Assembly: GCF_024171695.1 (NCBI RefSeq)
Contig: NZ_JAMTCF010000003.1
Span: forward strand, 419,548 to 483,547
Direction of reading: 5' to 3'
Origin: Actinosynnema pretiosum
GTDB taxonomy: Bacteria > Actinomycetota > Actinomycetes > Mycobacteriales > Pseudonocardiaceae
DNA: 64,000 nt
Below the pieces are notes generated by a model. That model had not been told where the DNA came from, did no database searches, and was given only the letters and a program-made list of their open reading frames with translations. This document shows, piece by piece, positions 54,000 through 62,636 of this stretch. The first letter of the stretch is position 1; every line of letters begins with the position of its first letter. The translations under genes were made by a program, and so were the position numbers.

Positions 54000-55952
54000 C
54001 TAGAACAAAGCGCCCAAGGTGTTGTCCCAGACGTCCTTGCCGAACTCGACGGCGTCGCCGACCCCGTTGACCACGATGTCGCCCGCGTCGTTCAGCACCT
54101 CGCCCGCGGTGTCCAGCACGCCCCGGCCCGCGTCGCCCCAGCGGCCGTCCACCGCAGCGCTCCCGGCGTCCCACAGGCCGCTGCCCGCGTCGACCACCAG
54201 GTCTGCGGCGCCCACCGCCGTGCTGCTGACCACGTCGATGACCGGGCCGACGACCGGCAGGTCCGAACCGGGCAGCGACGGGCCGAGCGGGCTGTCGTGC
54301 CACTTCTGCGAGGTCACCGAGCCGCCTTCGCCATTGGCGATCCTGGCCAGGTTCTGCACCGACTCCGAGCCGCGGTCGTAGTACTGGACGTGCGCGTCGA
54401 CCAGGTGCCCGGAGTCGCCGGTCCCGAACACCTTCGCGCCGAAGTCCTTGTCGTACGGCCCGGTGGAAGAGCCGTCCTCGGTGAACCAGGTCGAACTCGT
54501 GCCCTGGACGACGGGGTCGTGCTCCGTCGCGCCCGCGTACACGTGACCGGGGCCCACCGAGAGCTGGTTGACGTTCGAGGCGCCCACGCCCGGTGAGCCG
54601 ACGAACGCGATGTCGTCCGCCTTCAGCCCGTTCATGCCCGCGTAGCCGACCGTGGTGGAGCCGTAGGAGTGCCCGATCACCGTCAGGTGCTGGTCGGTGC
54701 CCGCTGCCCCGGCTGCGGCCCGATAACCGTCAACGTCGGCGACCAGGTTCAGGCCGCCCTCGCGCGCCTGAGCGGGGTTGTCGACCTCACCGAGCTCCCA
54801 GCCGGGCGCGTCGTAGCCGAGCCACTGGATCGTCGCGTTGCCATCCGCGCCCATCTCCGCGCGCAGGTTCGCCGCCTGGTTGACGGAGAAGCTGTCCAGC
54901 GTCGACCCGGTGCCCGGCACGGTCACCGCCAGGTTCTTCGCGGTGTCGGGGTTGCCGAACGCGATCGCCATGCCGCCATCGCCGCGTGGGCCGTACGGGT
55001 CGTAGGCCATGACCCGGACGTCGCTCTCCGGCCACCCGTTGTCCTTGGCGAGCGCGGCGGACTCGTTCAGGCTCTTCTGCGCCGCAGCCGCGTTGTCCGC
55101 CTTCGTCGCCGCGACCTGCCGCTCGTCCATCATCCGCGCGTACTCGGGATCGTTCAGCAGCCTGGTGAGCCCGTCCGACGTCGACGCGTCGATCCCCAGC
55201 TCCCGAGCCCGCTCCTCCATCGCGGCGTCCAACCGGTCCCGCTCCGCGCCGAACCGCTGCGCGTCGTCGGCGATCCGAGCCCGGTTGGCCTGGTCCAGCA
55301 CCTCGGACGGCAGCCCGCGCAGCTGCCCCAGCTCCTGGAACTTCGTCCGCAGCAGCTCGTCCCGCTGCTCCTGCGACAGCCCCTTCCACCAGGCCGCCAC
55401 CTGCTTCGGGTCGCTGCCCGGCTGGGGCACCTGCGGCGAGCGCACGGCCGCCACGGCGCTCCCCCACCCGGCGTCACCGGAAGCCACCTCACCGAAGCCC
55501 GGCTTCACCTTCCCGAGGGCGCTCGCGTACTGCCGCAGCGCGTTCTCGTAGCCGTTCTTCACCCCTTCGAGCGCCTGGTTCACCTGACCGGCGAGGTTGA
55601 GCGTCTGGGCGGGCGTCATCAGCGGGGACCTGGCGCGCCACGCGGAGATCGCCTGGTCCGCCGCGCCGCGCATCCGCGAGTACGCCTCCGCCGCGGCCTG
55701 GACCACCTCGACGCCGATCCCGAGCCGCTCCTGCGCGGTCCCGGCCGCCTTCGCCGACAGCTCCGCCCGCTTGCCGAACCCGGTCGCCGACGTGCCGCGC
55801 CACGCCGACGTGGCCGTCGACCCGCCCGACCGCACCGCGTCGCCCGCCCGCGACAGCGCGCTCGACGCACCGGTCAGCGGGTCGCCCGCCGCGGCCACCG
55901 AGCTCGCGCTCCCGGACGCCAACTGCCCGTAGAGCACCTCGGGATCGATCAC
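54000..55952 (-). CDS. WXG-like domain fused to DUF1023-type alpha/beta hydrolase
   Basis: The 650-aa protein starts GTG 55952, inside the stop of the EspC-like gene (GTGA), with GGAGGG upstream. Residues 1-130 are helical with a W-R-G turn (SAWRGTSATGF near 51), like WXG100 proteins. A long helical linker follows to about 300. The hydrolase domain has the nucleophile elbow GHSYGS at 427-432 and later Asp and His that could complete a triad. The C-terminus is repetitive and amphipathic (DAGSGLWDAGS, DAGDIVVNGVGD). I infer a type VII-exported hydrolase. Substrate unknown. Confidence 0.85.
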   Translation of the reverse strand: MIDPEVLYGQLASGSASSVAAAGDPLTGASSALSRAGDAVRSGGSTATSAWRGTSATGFGKRAELSAKAAGTAQERLGIGVEVVQAAAEAYSRMRGAADQAISAWRARSPLMTPAQTLNLAGQVNQALEGVKNGYENALRQYASALGKVKPGFGEVASGDAGWGSAVAAVRSPQVPQPGSDPKQVAAWWKGLSQEQRDELLRTKFQELGQLRGLPSEVLDQANRARIADDAQRFGAERDRLDAAMEERARELGIDASTSDGLTRLLNDPEYARMMDERQVAATKADNAAAAQKSLNESAALAKDNGWPESDVRVMAYDPYGPRGDGGMAIAFGNPDTAKNLAVTVPGTGSTLDSFSVNQAANLRAEMGADGNATIQWLGYDAPGWELGEVDNPAQAREGGLNLVADVDGYRAAAGAAGTDQHLTVIGHSYGSTTVGYAGMNGLKADDIAFVGSPGVGASNVNQLSVGPGHVYAGATEHDPVVQGTSSTWFTEDGSSTGPYDKDFGAKVFGTGDSGHLVDAHVQYYDRGSESVQNLARIANGEGGSVTSQKWHDSPLGPSLPGSDLPVVGPVIDVVSSTAVGAADLVVDAGSGLWDAGSAAVDGRWGDAGRGVLDTAGEVLNDAGDIVVNGVGDAVEFGKDVWDNTLGALF

Positions 55953-56263
55953 GACAGCCCTCCGCTGATCTTCGTGAAGCTCGCCGTCCACTGGTCGTCG
56001 ACCCGCTCGTAGTTCTCCGCGTTCTCCACCAGCCCGTCACCCGCGTCGCGGTACCACGCGCTGCCCCGCCGCAGGTCCTCGCCGTGCTCCGAGGCGAACT
56101 TCGCCACGGCCGCCGCGAACTCGCCCGCCGCCGGAACCTCGCCGAGCGCTCCCGCGTCGAGGGTGAACATGGAGACCAGTTCGGCGCCCTCGCCCGCGGC
56201 GTCGGCCCCCTCCTGGAACTGCTTCGACGCCGAGCGCAACGACTCTGGCTGCACACCGAACAC
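55949..56263 (-). CDS. EspC-like type VII secretion target protein
   Basis: The 104-aa helical protein from GTG 56263 (GGTGGGG upstream) begins VQPESLRSASKQFQEGADAA and ends with YERVDDQWTASFTKISGGL. Its length and two-helix character match EspC/WXG100-type secretion targets, although a strict WxG is missing. It is translationally coupled to the hydrolase gene, so the two products probably interact or are exported together. Confidence 0.75.
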   Translation of the reverse strand: MFGVQPESLRSASKQFQEGADAAGEGAELVSMFTLDAGALGEVPAAGEFAAAVAKFASEHGEDLRRGSAWYRDAGDGLVENAENYERVDDQWTASFTKISGGLS

Positions 56264-56304
56264 GACTTCCCCACCCTTCACCCGCTGAGCGGCTGACGAA
56301 CGAC

Positions 56305-56360
56305 CGGACCGAACCAGACCGAACCGAGACCAGACCGAACCAGAGCAGACCGAACCGAGC
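56305..56360. repeat. Short tandem repeat upstream of the EspC-like gene
   Basis: Six or so copies of CCGAACC/CAGACCGAAC-type units (about 10 bp) run from 56305 to 56360, about 45 bp upstream of GTG 56263 on the minus strand. They could affect promoter spacing. Confidence 0.7.
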
Positions 56361-56536
56361 ACGAGCTGACCGGGAACCGGCCCCAACCGGACCCCACCGG
56401 ACGGGAAACCACCCGGTCGACCCGCGCGGGGCCGGCGCACCGCACGGGTGCGACGCACCGGGAACCGCCCCGGTTCCCGCCACCCGGCGAAGCCGGGTGG
56501 GGCACGATGGCACACGACCTTCGAGGGAGGCGGACA

Positions 56537-57280
56537 GTGGCACGAGGATGGACCGCGCAGCGGTGGACCGCGGTGTTCACCGAGCAGGCGGCGATGTTCC
56601 GGGAAGCGGTCGGGGGCGCCGACCCGGCGGCGCCGGTGCCGTCCTGCCCCGGCTGGACGTTCACCGAGCTGACCCTGCACGTCGCGCGCTTCCTGGAGAC
56701 CGCGGTCGAGCACCTGCGCACCGGCAGCCCGGTCCGCCTGGCCCCGCTCCCGGCGCCCGACGCCCGCCTGCCGCTCGACTACCTCGACGCGCAGCTCGCC
56801 CGCGCCGCCGAGGTGCTGCCGCAGGTCCCGGCCAACCGCGCCACCTGGACGTTCTCCCCCGCCGCCCCCGACCTGGCCTGGGTGTGGCACCGCCGCATCG
56901 CCCACGAGGTCGACCTGCGCCGCTGGGACGCCCAGGCCGCGCTGCGCACCCTCGTGCCGGGCGCCCCCGGCCTCGCGGCCGACTTCGCCGCCGACGGCGT
57001 CGACGAGTCCCTCGGCACCCTGCTCGCCGCCAAGCACGCCACCGACTCCCCGCCGACCGCGCGCGGGACGGCGCTGGTGGCCCTCACCGACCTGCCCGAG
57101 TCCTGGCTGGTCACCTTCACCCCCGGCGAGGTCCCCGACGTCCGCGCCCCCCAACCCGGCGAGCAGGCCGACGTCACCGTCTCGGGCGAGGCGCAGCTCG
57201 TCCACTACGGGCTGTGGGGCAGGTTGCCGCTCCGCGCCGAGGGCGATCCCGCCCTGGTGCGGGCCCTCCGCCTCGACTGA
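56537..57280 (+). CDS. Maleylpyruvate isomerase-family mycothiol-dependent enzyme
   Basis: The 247-aa protein from GTG 56537 (GAGGGAGG upstream) has the DinB-like N-terminal domain with VPSCPGWTFTELTLHVARFL, where the metal-binding His lies, then WHRRIAHEVDLRRWDAQAA (second His/Asp region) and a C-terminal SCP2-like half. Members use mycothiol or are hypothetical enzymes with the same fold. It precedes purF by 100 bp but is probably a separate unit. Confidence 0.85.
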   Translation: MARGWTAQRWTAVFTEQAAMFREAVGGADPAAPVPSCPGWTFTELTLHVARFLETAVEHLRTGSPVRLAPLPAPDARLPLDYLDAQLARAAEVLPQVPANRATWTFSPAAPDLAWVWHRRIAHEVDLRRWDAQAALRTLVPGAPGLAADFAADGVDESLGTLLAAKHATDSPPTARGTALVALTDLPESWLVTFTPGEVPDVRAPQPGEQADVTVSGEAQLVHYGLWGRLPLRAEGDPALVRALRLD

Positions 57281-57381
57281 GGTGCGTTTGGTCACGTACC
57301 GGGGGTGCTGATGGGGGTGGTTCACCCCCCGTTCGCCTTACACTCGAAGTGCAGCCCGACATCGTCGCTAGGGAGCACTCG

Positions 57382-58926
57382 GTGGTCACCGACCAGTCAG
57401 CAACCGGCCGCACCGAACCCGAAAACCCCGATCGAGAACCCCGCGAGGAATGCGGTGTCTTCGGCGTGTGGGCGCCGGGTGAGGAAGTCTCCAAGCTCAC
57501 CTACTACGGCCTCTACGCGCTCCAGCACCGCGGCCAGGAGGCCGCGGGCATCTCGGTCGGCGACGGGTCCCAGGTCGTGGTCTTCAAGGACCTCGGCCTG
57601 GTCTCCCAGGTGTTCGACGAGCAGGTGCTGTCCTCGCTGCGCGGCCACGTCGCCGTCGGCCACTGCCGCTACTCCACCACGGGCTCCACGACGTGGGAGA
57701 ACGCGCAGCCGACGTTCCGGCACACCGCGACCGGCTCGGCGCTCTCGCTCGGCCACAACGGCAACCTGGTCAACACCGCCGAGCTGCGCGAGCGGGCCCG
57801 CGCGGCGGGCGTCGACACCGGCCACGGCGCGACCACCGACTCCGACCTGGTGTGCGGGCTGCTCGCGGCCGACGCCGCCGACCTCGGCATCGAGCAGTCC
57901 GCCATGAAGCTGCTGCCGACCCTGCGCGGCGCGTTCTGCCTGGTCTTCTCGGACGAGTCGACGCTGTACGCGGCGCGCGACTCGCACGGCGTGCACCCGC
58001 TCGTCCTCGGCCGCCTCGAGCGCGGCTGGGTCGTGGCCAGCGAGACCGCCGCGCTCGACATCGTCGGCGCCTCGTACGTCCGCGAGGTCGAGCCCGGCGA
58101 GCTGATCGCCATCGACGAGAACGGCCTGCGGTCCAGCCGGTTCGCCAACCCCGAGCCCAAGGGCTGCATCTTCGAGTACGTGTACCTGGCCCGCCCGGAC
58201 ACCTCGATCGCCGGGCGCGGCGTGCACGCCACCCGCGTCGAGATCGGCCGCAGGCTCGCCAAGGAGCACCCGGTCGAGGCCGACCTGGTCATCCCGGTGC
58301 CCGAGTCCGGCACGCCCGCCGCCATCGGCTACGCCCAGGCCTCCGGCATCCCCTACGGGTCCGGCCTGGTCAAGAACGCCTACGTCGGCCGCACGTTCAT
58401 CCAGCCGTCGCAGACGATCCGCCAGCTCGGCATCCGGCTCAAGCTCAACCCGCTGCGCGACGTCATCCGGGGCAAGCGCCTGGTCGTCGTGGACGACTCG
58501 ATCGTGCGCGGCAACACCCAGCGCGCCCTCGTCCGGATGCTCCGCGAGGCGGGCGCCCTGGAGGTGCACGTCCGGATCGCGTCGCCGCCCGTCAAGTGGC
58601 CGTGCTTCTACGGCATCGACTTCGCCTCGCGCGCCGAGCTGATCGCGAACGGCCTCGACGACGACGGCATCCGCCGCTCGATCGGCGCCGACTCGCTCGG
58701 CTACGTGTCGCTCGAAGAGCTGGTCTCGGCCACCGAGCAGCCCAAGTCGCGGCTGTGCGCGGCCTGCTTCGACGGCGAGTACCCGATCCCGCTGCCCGAG
58801 GACGCGCTCATCGGCAAGCACCTGCTCGAAGGCGCGCGCGGGGACGGCGGTCGCGGCGTCGCGGGCTCGGCGACCCCGGTCCTGCCGAACGGGTACGGTG
58901 CCGAGGACGCCCTCCAGAGGCCCTGA
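57382..58926 (+). CDS. purF: Amidophosphoribosyltransferase
   Basis: The 514-aa enzyme makes phosphoribosylamine from PRPP and glutamine, the first committed purine step. GTG 57382 follows GGGAG; an upstream frame extends but lacks homology. The class II glutaminase cysteine is Cys24 (REECGVFG), so a 23-residue propeptide must be cleaved. YSTTGSTTWENAQP, the PRPP loop VVVDDSIVRGNT and cysteines in WPCFYG and RLCAACFDGEYP (Fe-S ligands in B. subtilis type) are present. It forms an operon with purM, 2 bp downstream. A TTACACT box lies near 57337. Confidence 0.97.
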   Translation: MVTDQSATGRTEPENPDREPREECGVFGVWAPGEEVSKLTYYGLYALQHRGQEAAGISVGDGSQVVVFKDLGLVSQVFDEQVLSSLRGHVAVGHCRYSTTGSTTWENAQPTFRHTATGSALSLGHNGNLVNTAELRERARAAGVDTGHGATTDSDLVCGLLAADAADLGIEQSAMKLLPTLRGAFCLVFSDESTLYAARDSHGVHPLVLGRLERGWVVASETAALDIVGASYVREVEPGELIAIDENGLRSSRFANPEPKGCIFEYVYLARPDTSIAGRGVHATRVEIGRRLAKEHPVEADLVIPVPESGTPAAIGYAQASGIPYGSGLVKNAYVGRTFIQPSQTIRQLGIRLKLNPLRDVIRGKRLVVVDDSIVRGNTQRALVRMLREAGALEVHVRIASPPVKWPCFYGIDFASRAELIANGLDDDGIRRSIGADSLGYVSLEELVSATEQPKSRLCAACFDGEYPIPLPEDALIGKHLLEGARGDGGRGVAGSATPVLPNGYGAEDALQRP

Positions 58927-58928
58927 AG

Positions 58929-60002
58929 ATGGAGCTTGTAGACGTGACGGACAGCGCCAAGGCGACCTACGCCGCAGCCGGAGTGAGCATCGAAGCCGGT
59001 GACGAGGCGGTGGAGAAGCTCAAGCCGTGGGCGGCCAAGGCGCACCGCCCCGAGGTGCTCGGCGGGATCGGCGGCTTCGCCGGCCTGTTCCAGCTGAAGC
59101 TGGACCGGTGGAAGGAGCCCGTGCTGGCCTCCTCCACCGACGGGGTGGGCACCAAGATCGCGGTAGCGCAGGCGCTCGACAAGCACGACACGGTCGGCAT
59201 CGACCTGGTCGCGATGGTCGTGGACGACCTGGTGGTGTGCGGCGCCGAGCCGCTCTTCATGCAGGACTACATCGCGGTCGGCCGGGTCGTGCCCGACCGG
59301 ATCGCGGCGCTCGTGAAGGGCATCGCCGAGGGCTGCGTGCAGGCCGGGTGCGCCCTGCTGGGCGGCGAGACCGCCGAGCACCCCGGCCTGATGGCCGACG
59401 GGGACTACGACATCTCCGGCACCGGCGTCGGCGTGGTCGAGGCCTCCGCCATGCTCGGGCCGGACCGGGTGCGCGACGGCGACGTCGTCATCGCCATGGG
59501 CTCCTCCGGGCTGCACTCCAACGGGTACTCGCTCGCGCGGCACGTGCTGCTGGAGATCGCGCGGATGCCGCTGGAGGGGCACGTCGAGGAGTTCGGGCGG
59601 ACCCTCGGCGAGGAGCTGCTGGAGCCGACCCGGATCTACGCCAAGGACTGCCTGGCGCTGGCCGCCGAGGCCGAGGTGCGGACGTTCGCGCACGTCACCG
59701 GTGGTGGGCTGGCGGCCAACCTGGCCCGCGTCCTGCCGGAGGGGCTGCACGCGCGGCTCGACCGGGGGACCTGGACGCCCGCGCCGGTGTTCGCGCTGAT
59801 CGCGCAGCGCGGGCGGGTGGAGCGCGAGGAGATGGAGAAGACGTTCAACATGGGCATCGGCATGGTCGCCGTGGTGTCGCCCGAGGACGTCGACCGCGCG
59901 CTGGCCGTGCTGACCGCCCGCCACGTGCCCGCGTGGGTGCTGGGCGAGGTCACCGCCGGGGAGACCGGCGCCGTGCTGGCCGGGGACCACCCCAGGTTCT
60001 GA
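58929..60002 (+). CDS. purM: AIR synthetase
   Basis: The 357-aa enzyme closes FGAM to AIR using ATP. Visible motifs are TYAAAGVSIEAGDEAVEKLK, LASSTDGVGTKIAVAQ, VDDLVVCGAEPLFMQDY and GLHSNGYSLAR, with HVTGGGLAANLARVLP. It starts 2 bp after the purF stop with weak site CTGAAG. Terminator 60028-60060 follows. Confidence 0.97.
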   Translation: MELVDVTDSAKATYAAAGVSIEAGDEAVEKLKPWAAKAHRPEVLGGIGGFAGLFQLKLDRWKEPVLASSTDGVGTKIAVAQALDKHDTVGIDLVAMVVDDLVVCGAEPLFMQDYIAVGRVVPDRIAALVKGIAEGCVQAGCALLGGETAEHPGLMADGDYDISGTGVGVVEASAMLGPDRVRDGDVVIAMGSSGLHSNGYSLARHVLLEIARMPLEGHVEEFGRTLGEELLEPTRIYAKDCLALAAEAEVRTFAHVTGGGLAANLARVLPEGLHARLDRGTWTPAPVFALIAQRGRVEREEMEKTFNMGIGMVAVVSPEDVDRALAVLTARHVPAWVLGEVTAGETGAVLAGDHPRF

Positions 60003-60027
60003 TCTCCGCTGGGTTTTCTCGTTCGTG

Positions 60028-60060
60028 AGGGGCGTCGCCGGGACCACCGGCGGCGCCCCT
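60028..60060 (+). terminator. Terminator hairpin after purM
   Basis: AGGGGCGTCGCCGG (60028-60041) pairs with 60047-60060 (one G-T pair) around a 5-nt loop, followed by TCGCATT. Confidence 0.75.
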
Positions 60061-60132
60061 TCGCATTGGCGCCCGATTTACACCCGATCGTGGCCCGCTC
60101 CAGAGCTTCGCACCGCCCTTCACCCTCGGTAA

Positions 60133-60142
60133 AGTGATCACT
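60133..60142. promoter_or_regulatory. Palindrome upstream of the XRE regulator gene
   Basis: AGTGATCACT is a perfect 10-bp palindrome within the 350-bp region 60003-60353, which has no supported gene. It sits in an AT-richer patch (GGTAAAGTGATCACTACC). It is a candidate operator, possibly for the XRE protein itself; purely positional inference. Confidence 0.4.
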
Positions 60143-60353
60143 ACCAGCCGCGAGCTGGTTCCCGTCCGGTTCTCGGACACCGCGGACTTCATCGGTGCCG
60201 CAAGGCCTCATCGCCGCCCACCGGTCCGCCGCACGGCTTTCGGGATCTCCCCTGTCCGGGATTTCCCGCTCTTCGGGCTCGGTCGAGCCCTCCGTCGTGG
60301 TGGTCACTTCGTCGTGCCCCGAAATCCGGGGTCGGTTCTCACGGGAGGTTGGT

Positions 60354-61178
60354 GTGGTGCGGTGCGCGTTCGGGCCGAAGGTCGCCAGGCGGCTGCTGAG
60401 GTGCGAGTTGGAGCGGTTGTGCGGGGAGTCCGGGAGGACGCACGCGCAGGTGGGGGAGCGGCTGGGCATGACGCGCAGCGGGTTCACCCAGCTAGTCCGT
60501 GGACGGACCCTGCCGAGCAGGCCGGTGCTGGAGGTGCTGGTGTCCTACTTCGCGCGCCCGGAGCACCTGCCGCTGCTGCTGGAGCTGCTGTCCGCGGCCA
60601 AGGCGAAACCGGACCGGGTGGTCGAGCTGGTGGCGCCGCACGAGCCGGGGCCGGTGCTGGTGTCGGTCGCGACGAGCATCGAGGCGTACGACCCGATGCT
60701 GGTCAACGCCCTGCTGCGCAGCGAGCCGTACGCCAGGGCGGTGGTGGAGCACCGGGGCGGCGGGGAGCCGGAGGTGGCGGAGGCGCTCACCGGGCAGGCC
60801 CCGCTGACGCGCGCCACCGCGCCGGTCCGGTTGTGGGCGGTGCTGGAGGAGCGGGTCCTGCGCAGGCCGGTCGGTGGGGCGGGGGTGCTGCGGGGGCAGG
60901 TGGAGCACCTGCTGGAGCTGGCGGAGCTGGACAACGTGACCCTGCAGGTGCTGCGCGAGGAGGTTGGACTCCACCCGTCGCTGCAGGGACCGATCTTCCT
61001 GCTGCGCTTCGACGACCACTGGCGAGTGGCGTACGAGGAGACCAGGAGGTGCGGCTACTACTACGACGCGGTCGACGCGGTGGAGGACTACGGCCAGGCG
61101 ATGAACCACCTGCGGCACCTGTCACTCGACCCGGCGGCGACCAAGGACTTCCTGGTGGGGTTGCGCGCGGAGTTGTGA
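60354..61178 (+). CDS. XRE family regulator with DUF5753
   Basis: The 274-aa protein starts GTG 60354 or 60357, behind GGGAGG. Residues 1-60 form an HTH (RLLRCELERLCGESGRTHAQ then VGERLGMTRSGFTQLVRGRT). The rest is a DUF5753 domain: SIEAYDPMLVNALLRSEPYA, VRLWAVLEERVLRRPVGGA, LREEVGLHPSLQGPIFLLRF and YYYDAVDAVEDYGQAMNHLR. These regulators usually sit beside a DUF397 gene; here the partner is instead the coupled heptad-repeat gene. Confidence 0.9.
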   Translation: MVRCAFGPKVARRLLRCELERLCGESGRTHAQVGERLGMTRSGFTQLVRGRTLPSRPVLEVLVSYFARPEHLPLLLELLSAAKAKPDRVVELVAPHEPGPVLVSVATSIEAYDPMLVNALLRSEPYARAVVEHRGGGEPEVAEALTGQAPLTRATAPVRLWAVLEERVLRRPVGGAGVLRGQVEHLLELAELDNVTLQVLREEVGLHPSLQGPIFLLRFDDHWRVAYEETRRCGYYYDAVDAVEDYGQAMNHLRHLSLDPAATKDFLVGLRAEL

Positions 61179-62194
61179 GGGGTCGCCCGCCGGGCGGAGG
61201 GGGCGAGCCGCCAGGTGGAAAGGTCGAGCTGCCGGGCGGAGGGGGCGAGGCGTCGGGCGGAGGGGGCGAGGCGTCGGGCGGAGAGGTCGAGCTGCCGGGC
61301 GGAGGGGCCGAACCGGCTGGTCGGCATCGCGAGACCGGGCAGCCGCGACACGGGGTTGCGGGGCGGCGGTCCGGGTCTGTGGTGCCGCAGTCCGGAACTG
61401 CGACATGGCCGCCTGGGACTGCCGCACGGCAGCCTGGGGCTGCGGTGCCGCAGTCCGGAACGGCGACGCGGCAGTCTGGAGCCGGGGCACGGTCGCCTGG
61501 GACTGTGGCGCAGCAGTCCGGAACCGCAGCACGGCCTCCTGAGACTGCGGGGCGACGGTCCGGGACTGCCGCATGGCCGCCTGGGGCTGTGATGCCGCAG
61601 TCCGGAGCCGGGGCGCGGCAGTCCGGGGCTGCGATACGGCCGCCTGGGGCCACAGCGCAGCAGTCCAGAACTGCGGTGCGGCAGCCTGGGACCACGGTGC
61701 GGCGCCGTGGAACCACAACGCGGCGTCGTGGAACCGCAACGCGCCGGCCCAGGGCTGTGGCGCGGCTGCGGGGGAGCGCATCCCGGCAGCTCAAGGCTGC
61801 GTTGCGTCCGTTCAAGGCCGCACTGCGGCAGGTCGCGACCGCACTGCGGTGGTCCGGGACAGCATTGCGGCGGTCCGGGGCCGCACTGCTGCGATTCGCG
61901 GGTGCACTGCTGTGGTTCACGGGCGCGCTGCGGCGATTCACGGGCGCACGCCGCTGCGCGGTGCTGGAGGCGTTCAGGAGGGACGTGTTCAAGCAGGGCT
62001 TCGGCGTGGTGTGCTGGGTGCTGCTGCTGTGCCGGGTGCTGTTCCTGTGCTGGGCGCTGCTGGCGCTGGGAGTGCTGCCGGTCCCGATCCAGGTGGGCTG
62101 GGAGGCACCGGTCCTGCTGTCGGTCGCTCTGGTGGTCCTGCTCTGGGTGGCGCTGTCGCTGGCGGGGAAATGGGTGCGCTTTCGTCGGTTATAA
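61175..62194 (+). CDS. Heptapeptide-repeat protein with two C-terminal membrane segments
   Basis: A 339-codon frame begins GTG 61175, inside the XRE stop (TTGTGA). Residues 7-259 consist of about 36 seven-residue units, first Gly/Glu-rich (GGGGEAS, GGEVELP), then basic with consensus R-Q-S-G-T-A-x (PQSGTAT, RQSGAGA, RRRGTTT), then R-x-F-x-x-A-L units. Residues 275-339 form two hydrophobic segments (CWVLLLCRVLFLCWALLALG and VLLSVALVVLLWVALSLAG) and a basic end. An internal GTG at 61985 after AGGAGG could make only the 69-aa membrane part. I know no matching family. Confidence 0.6.
   Translation: MRGRPPGGGGEPPGGKVELPGGGGEASGGGGEASGGEVELPGGGAEPAGRHRETGQPRHGVAGRRSGSVVPQSGTATWPPGTAARQPGAAVPQSGTATRQSGAGARSPGTVAQQSGTAARPPETAGRRSGTAAWPPGAVMPQSGAGARQSGAAIRPPGATAQQSRTAVRQPGTTVRRRGTTTRRRGTATRRPRAVARLRGSASRQLKAALRPFKAALRQVATALRWSGTALRRSGAALLRFAGALLWFTGALRRFTGARRCAVLEAFRRDVFKQGFGVVCWVLLLCRVLFLCWALLALGVLPVPIQVGWEAPVLLSVALVVLLWVALSLAGKWVRFRRL
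61193..61951 (+). repeat. 21-bp tandem repeat array (about 36 units)
   Basis: The period is 21 bp, in phase with the reading frame, from 61193 to 61951. Units such as GCAGTCCGGAACTGCGACAT and GCCGCCTGGGACTGCCGCAC alternate irregularly; late units drift to CGGTGGTCCGGGACAGCATT. Because 21 is a multiple of three, all six frames stay open, so coding must be judged by context. Confidence 0.9.
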
Positions 62195-62210
62195 GTTCTA
62201 GCCTGGTCGG

Positions 62211-62636
62211 GTGGACGAAGACCTGGTGGTGCTGCGCTCGTTCGTCATTCCCGCGAGCGAGCTGAGCGAGCGCTTCTCCAGGTCCTCGGGTCCTGGTGGG
62301 CAGGGCGTGAACACGGCGGACAGCCGGGTGGAGCTGTCGTACGACGTGGGCGCCTCCCCGGCCGTGCCGGAACACCTCCGCCCCCTGATCCTGCGCCGCC
62401 TGGAGAACCGCTTGGTCAACGGCGTCCTGACCGTCGCCGCGAGCGAGCACCGAGCCCAACTGCAAAACCGCGTGGCAGCCCGCAAACGCCTCGTGCTGCT
62501 CCTGTCGAGCGCGGTGAAGGTGACCGCGACCCGTCGCCCCACCAAGCCGACGAGGGGCTCGCAGGAACGCCGCATCGCGGAGAAGAAGCGCCGCGCCCAG
62601 ACCAAGCAGGGTCGCAAGGGCGGCAGCTGGGACTGA
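62211..62636 (+). CDS. arfB: Alternative ribosome-rescue factor ArfB
   Basis: The 141-aa protein has the SSGPGGQGVNTADSRVEL GGQ motif near residue 28 used to hydrolyse peptidyl-tRNA on stalled ribosomes. Its basic C-terminal tail (RRIAEKKRRAQTKQGRKGG) reaches into the empty mRNA channel in known ArfB. GTG 62211 has a TAGCCT box 6 nt upstream and no ribosome site, so likely leaderless. Confidence 0.95.
   Translation: MDEDLVVLRSFVIPASELSERFSRSSGPGGQGVNTADSRVELSYDVGASPAVPEHLRPLILRRLENRLVNGVLTVAASEHRAQLQNRVAARKRLVLLLSSAVKVTATRRPTKPTRGSQERRIAEKKRRAQTKQGRKGGSWD

Noticed and set aside
60134..60353. Long frame upstream of the XRE gene as an N-terminal extension or separate protein
   Set aside because: The extension has no domain character, and the GGGAGG plus GTG 60354 directly precede the HTH.
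61122..61781. Minus-strand 219-aa repeat ORF opposite the heptad array
   Set aside because: A 21-bp period keeps all frames open; it has no start context or membrane tail, and it overlaps the XRE gene.
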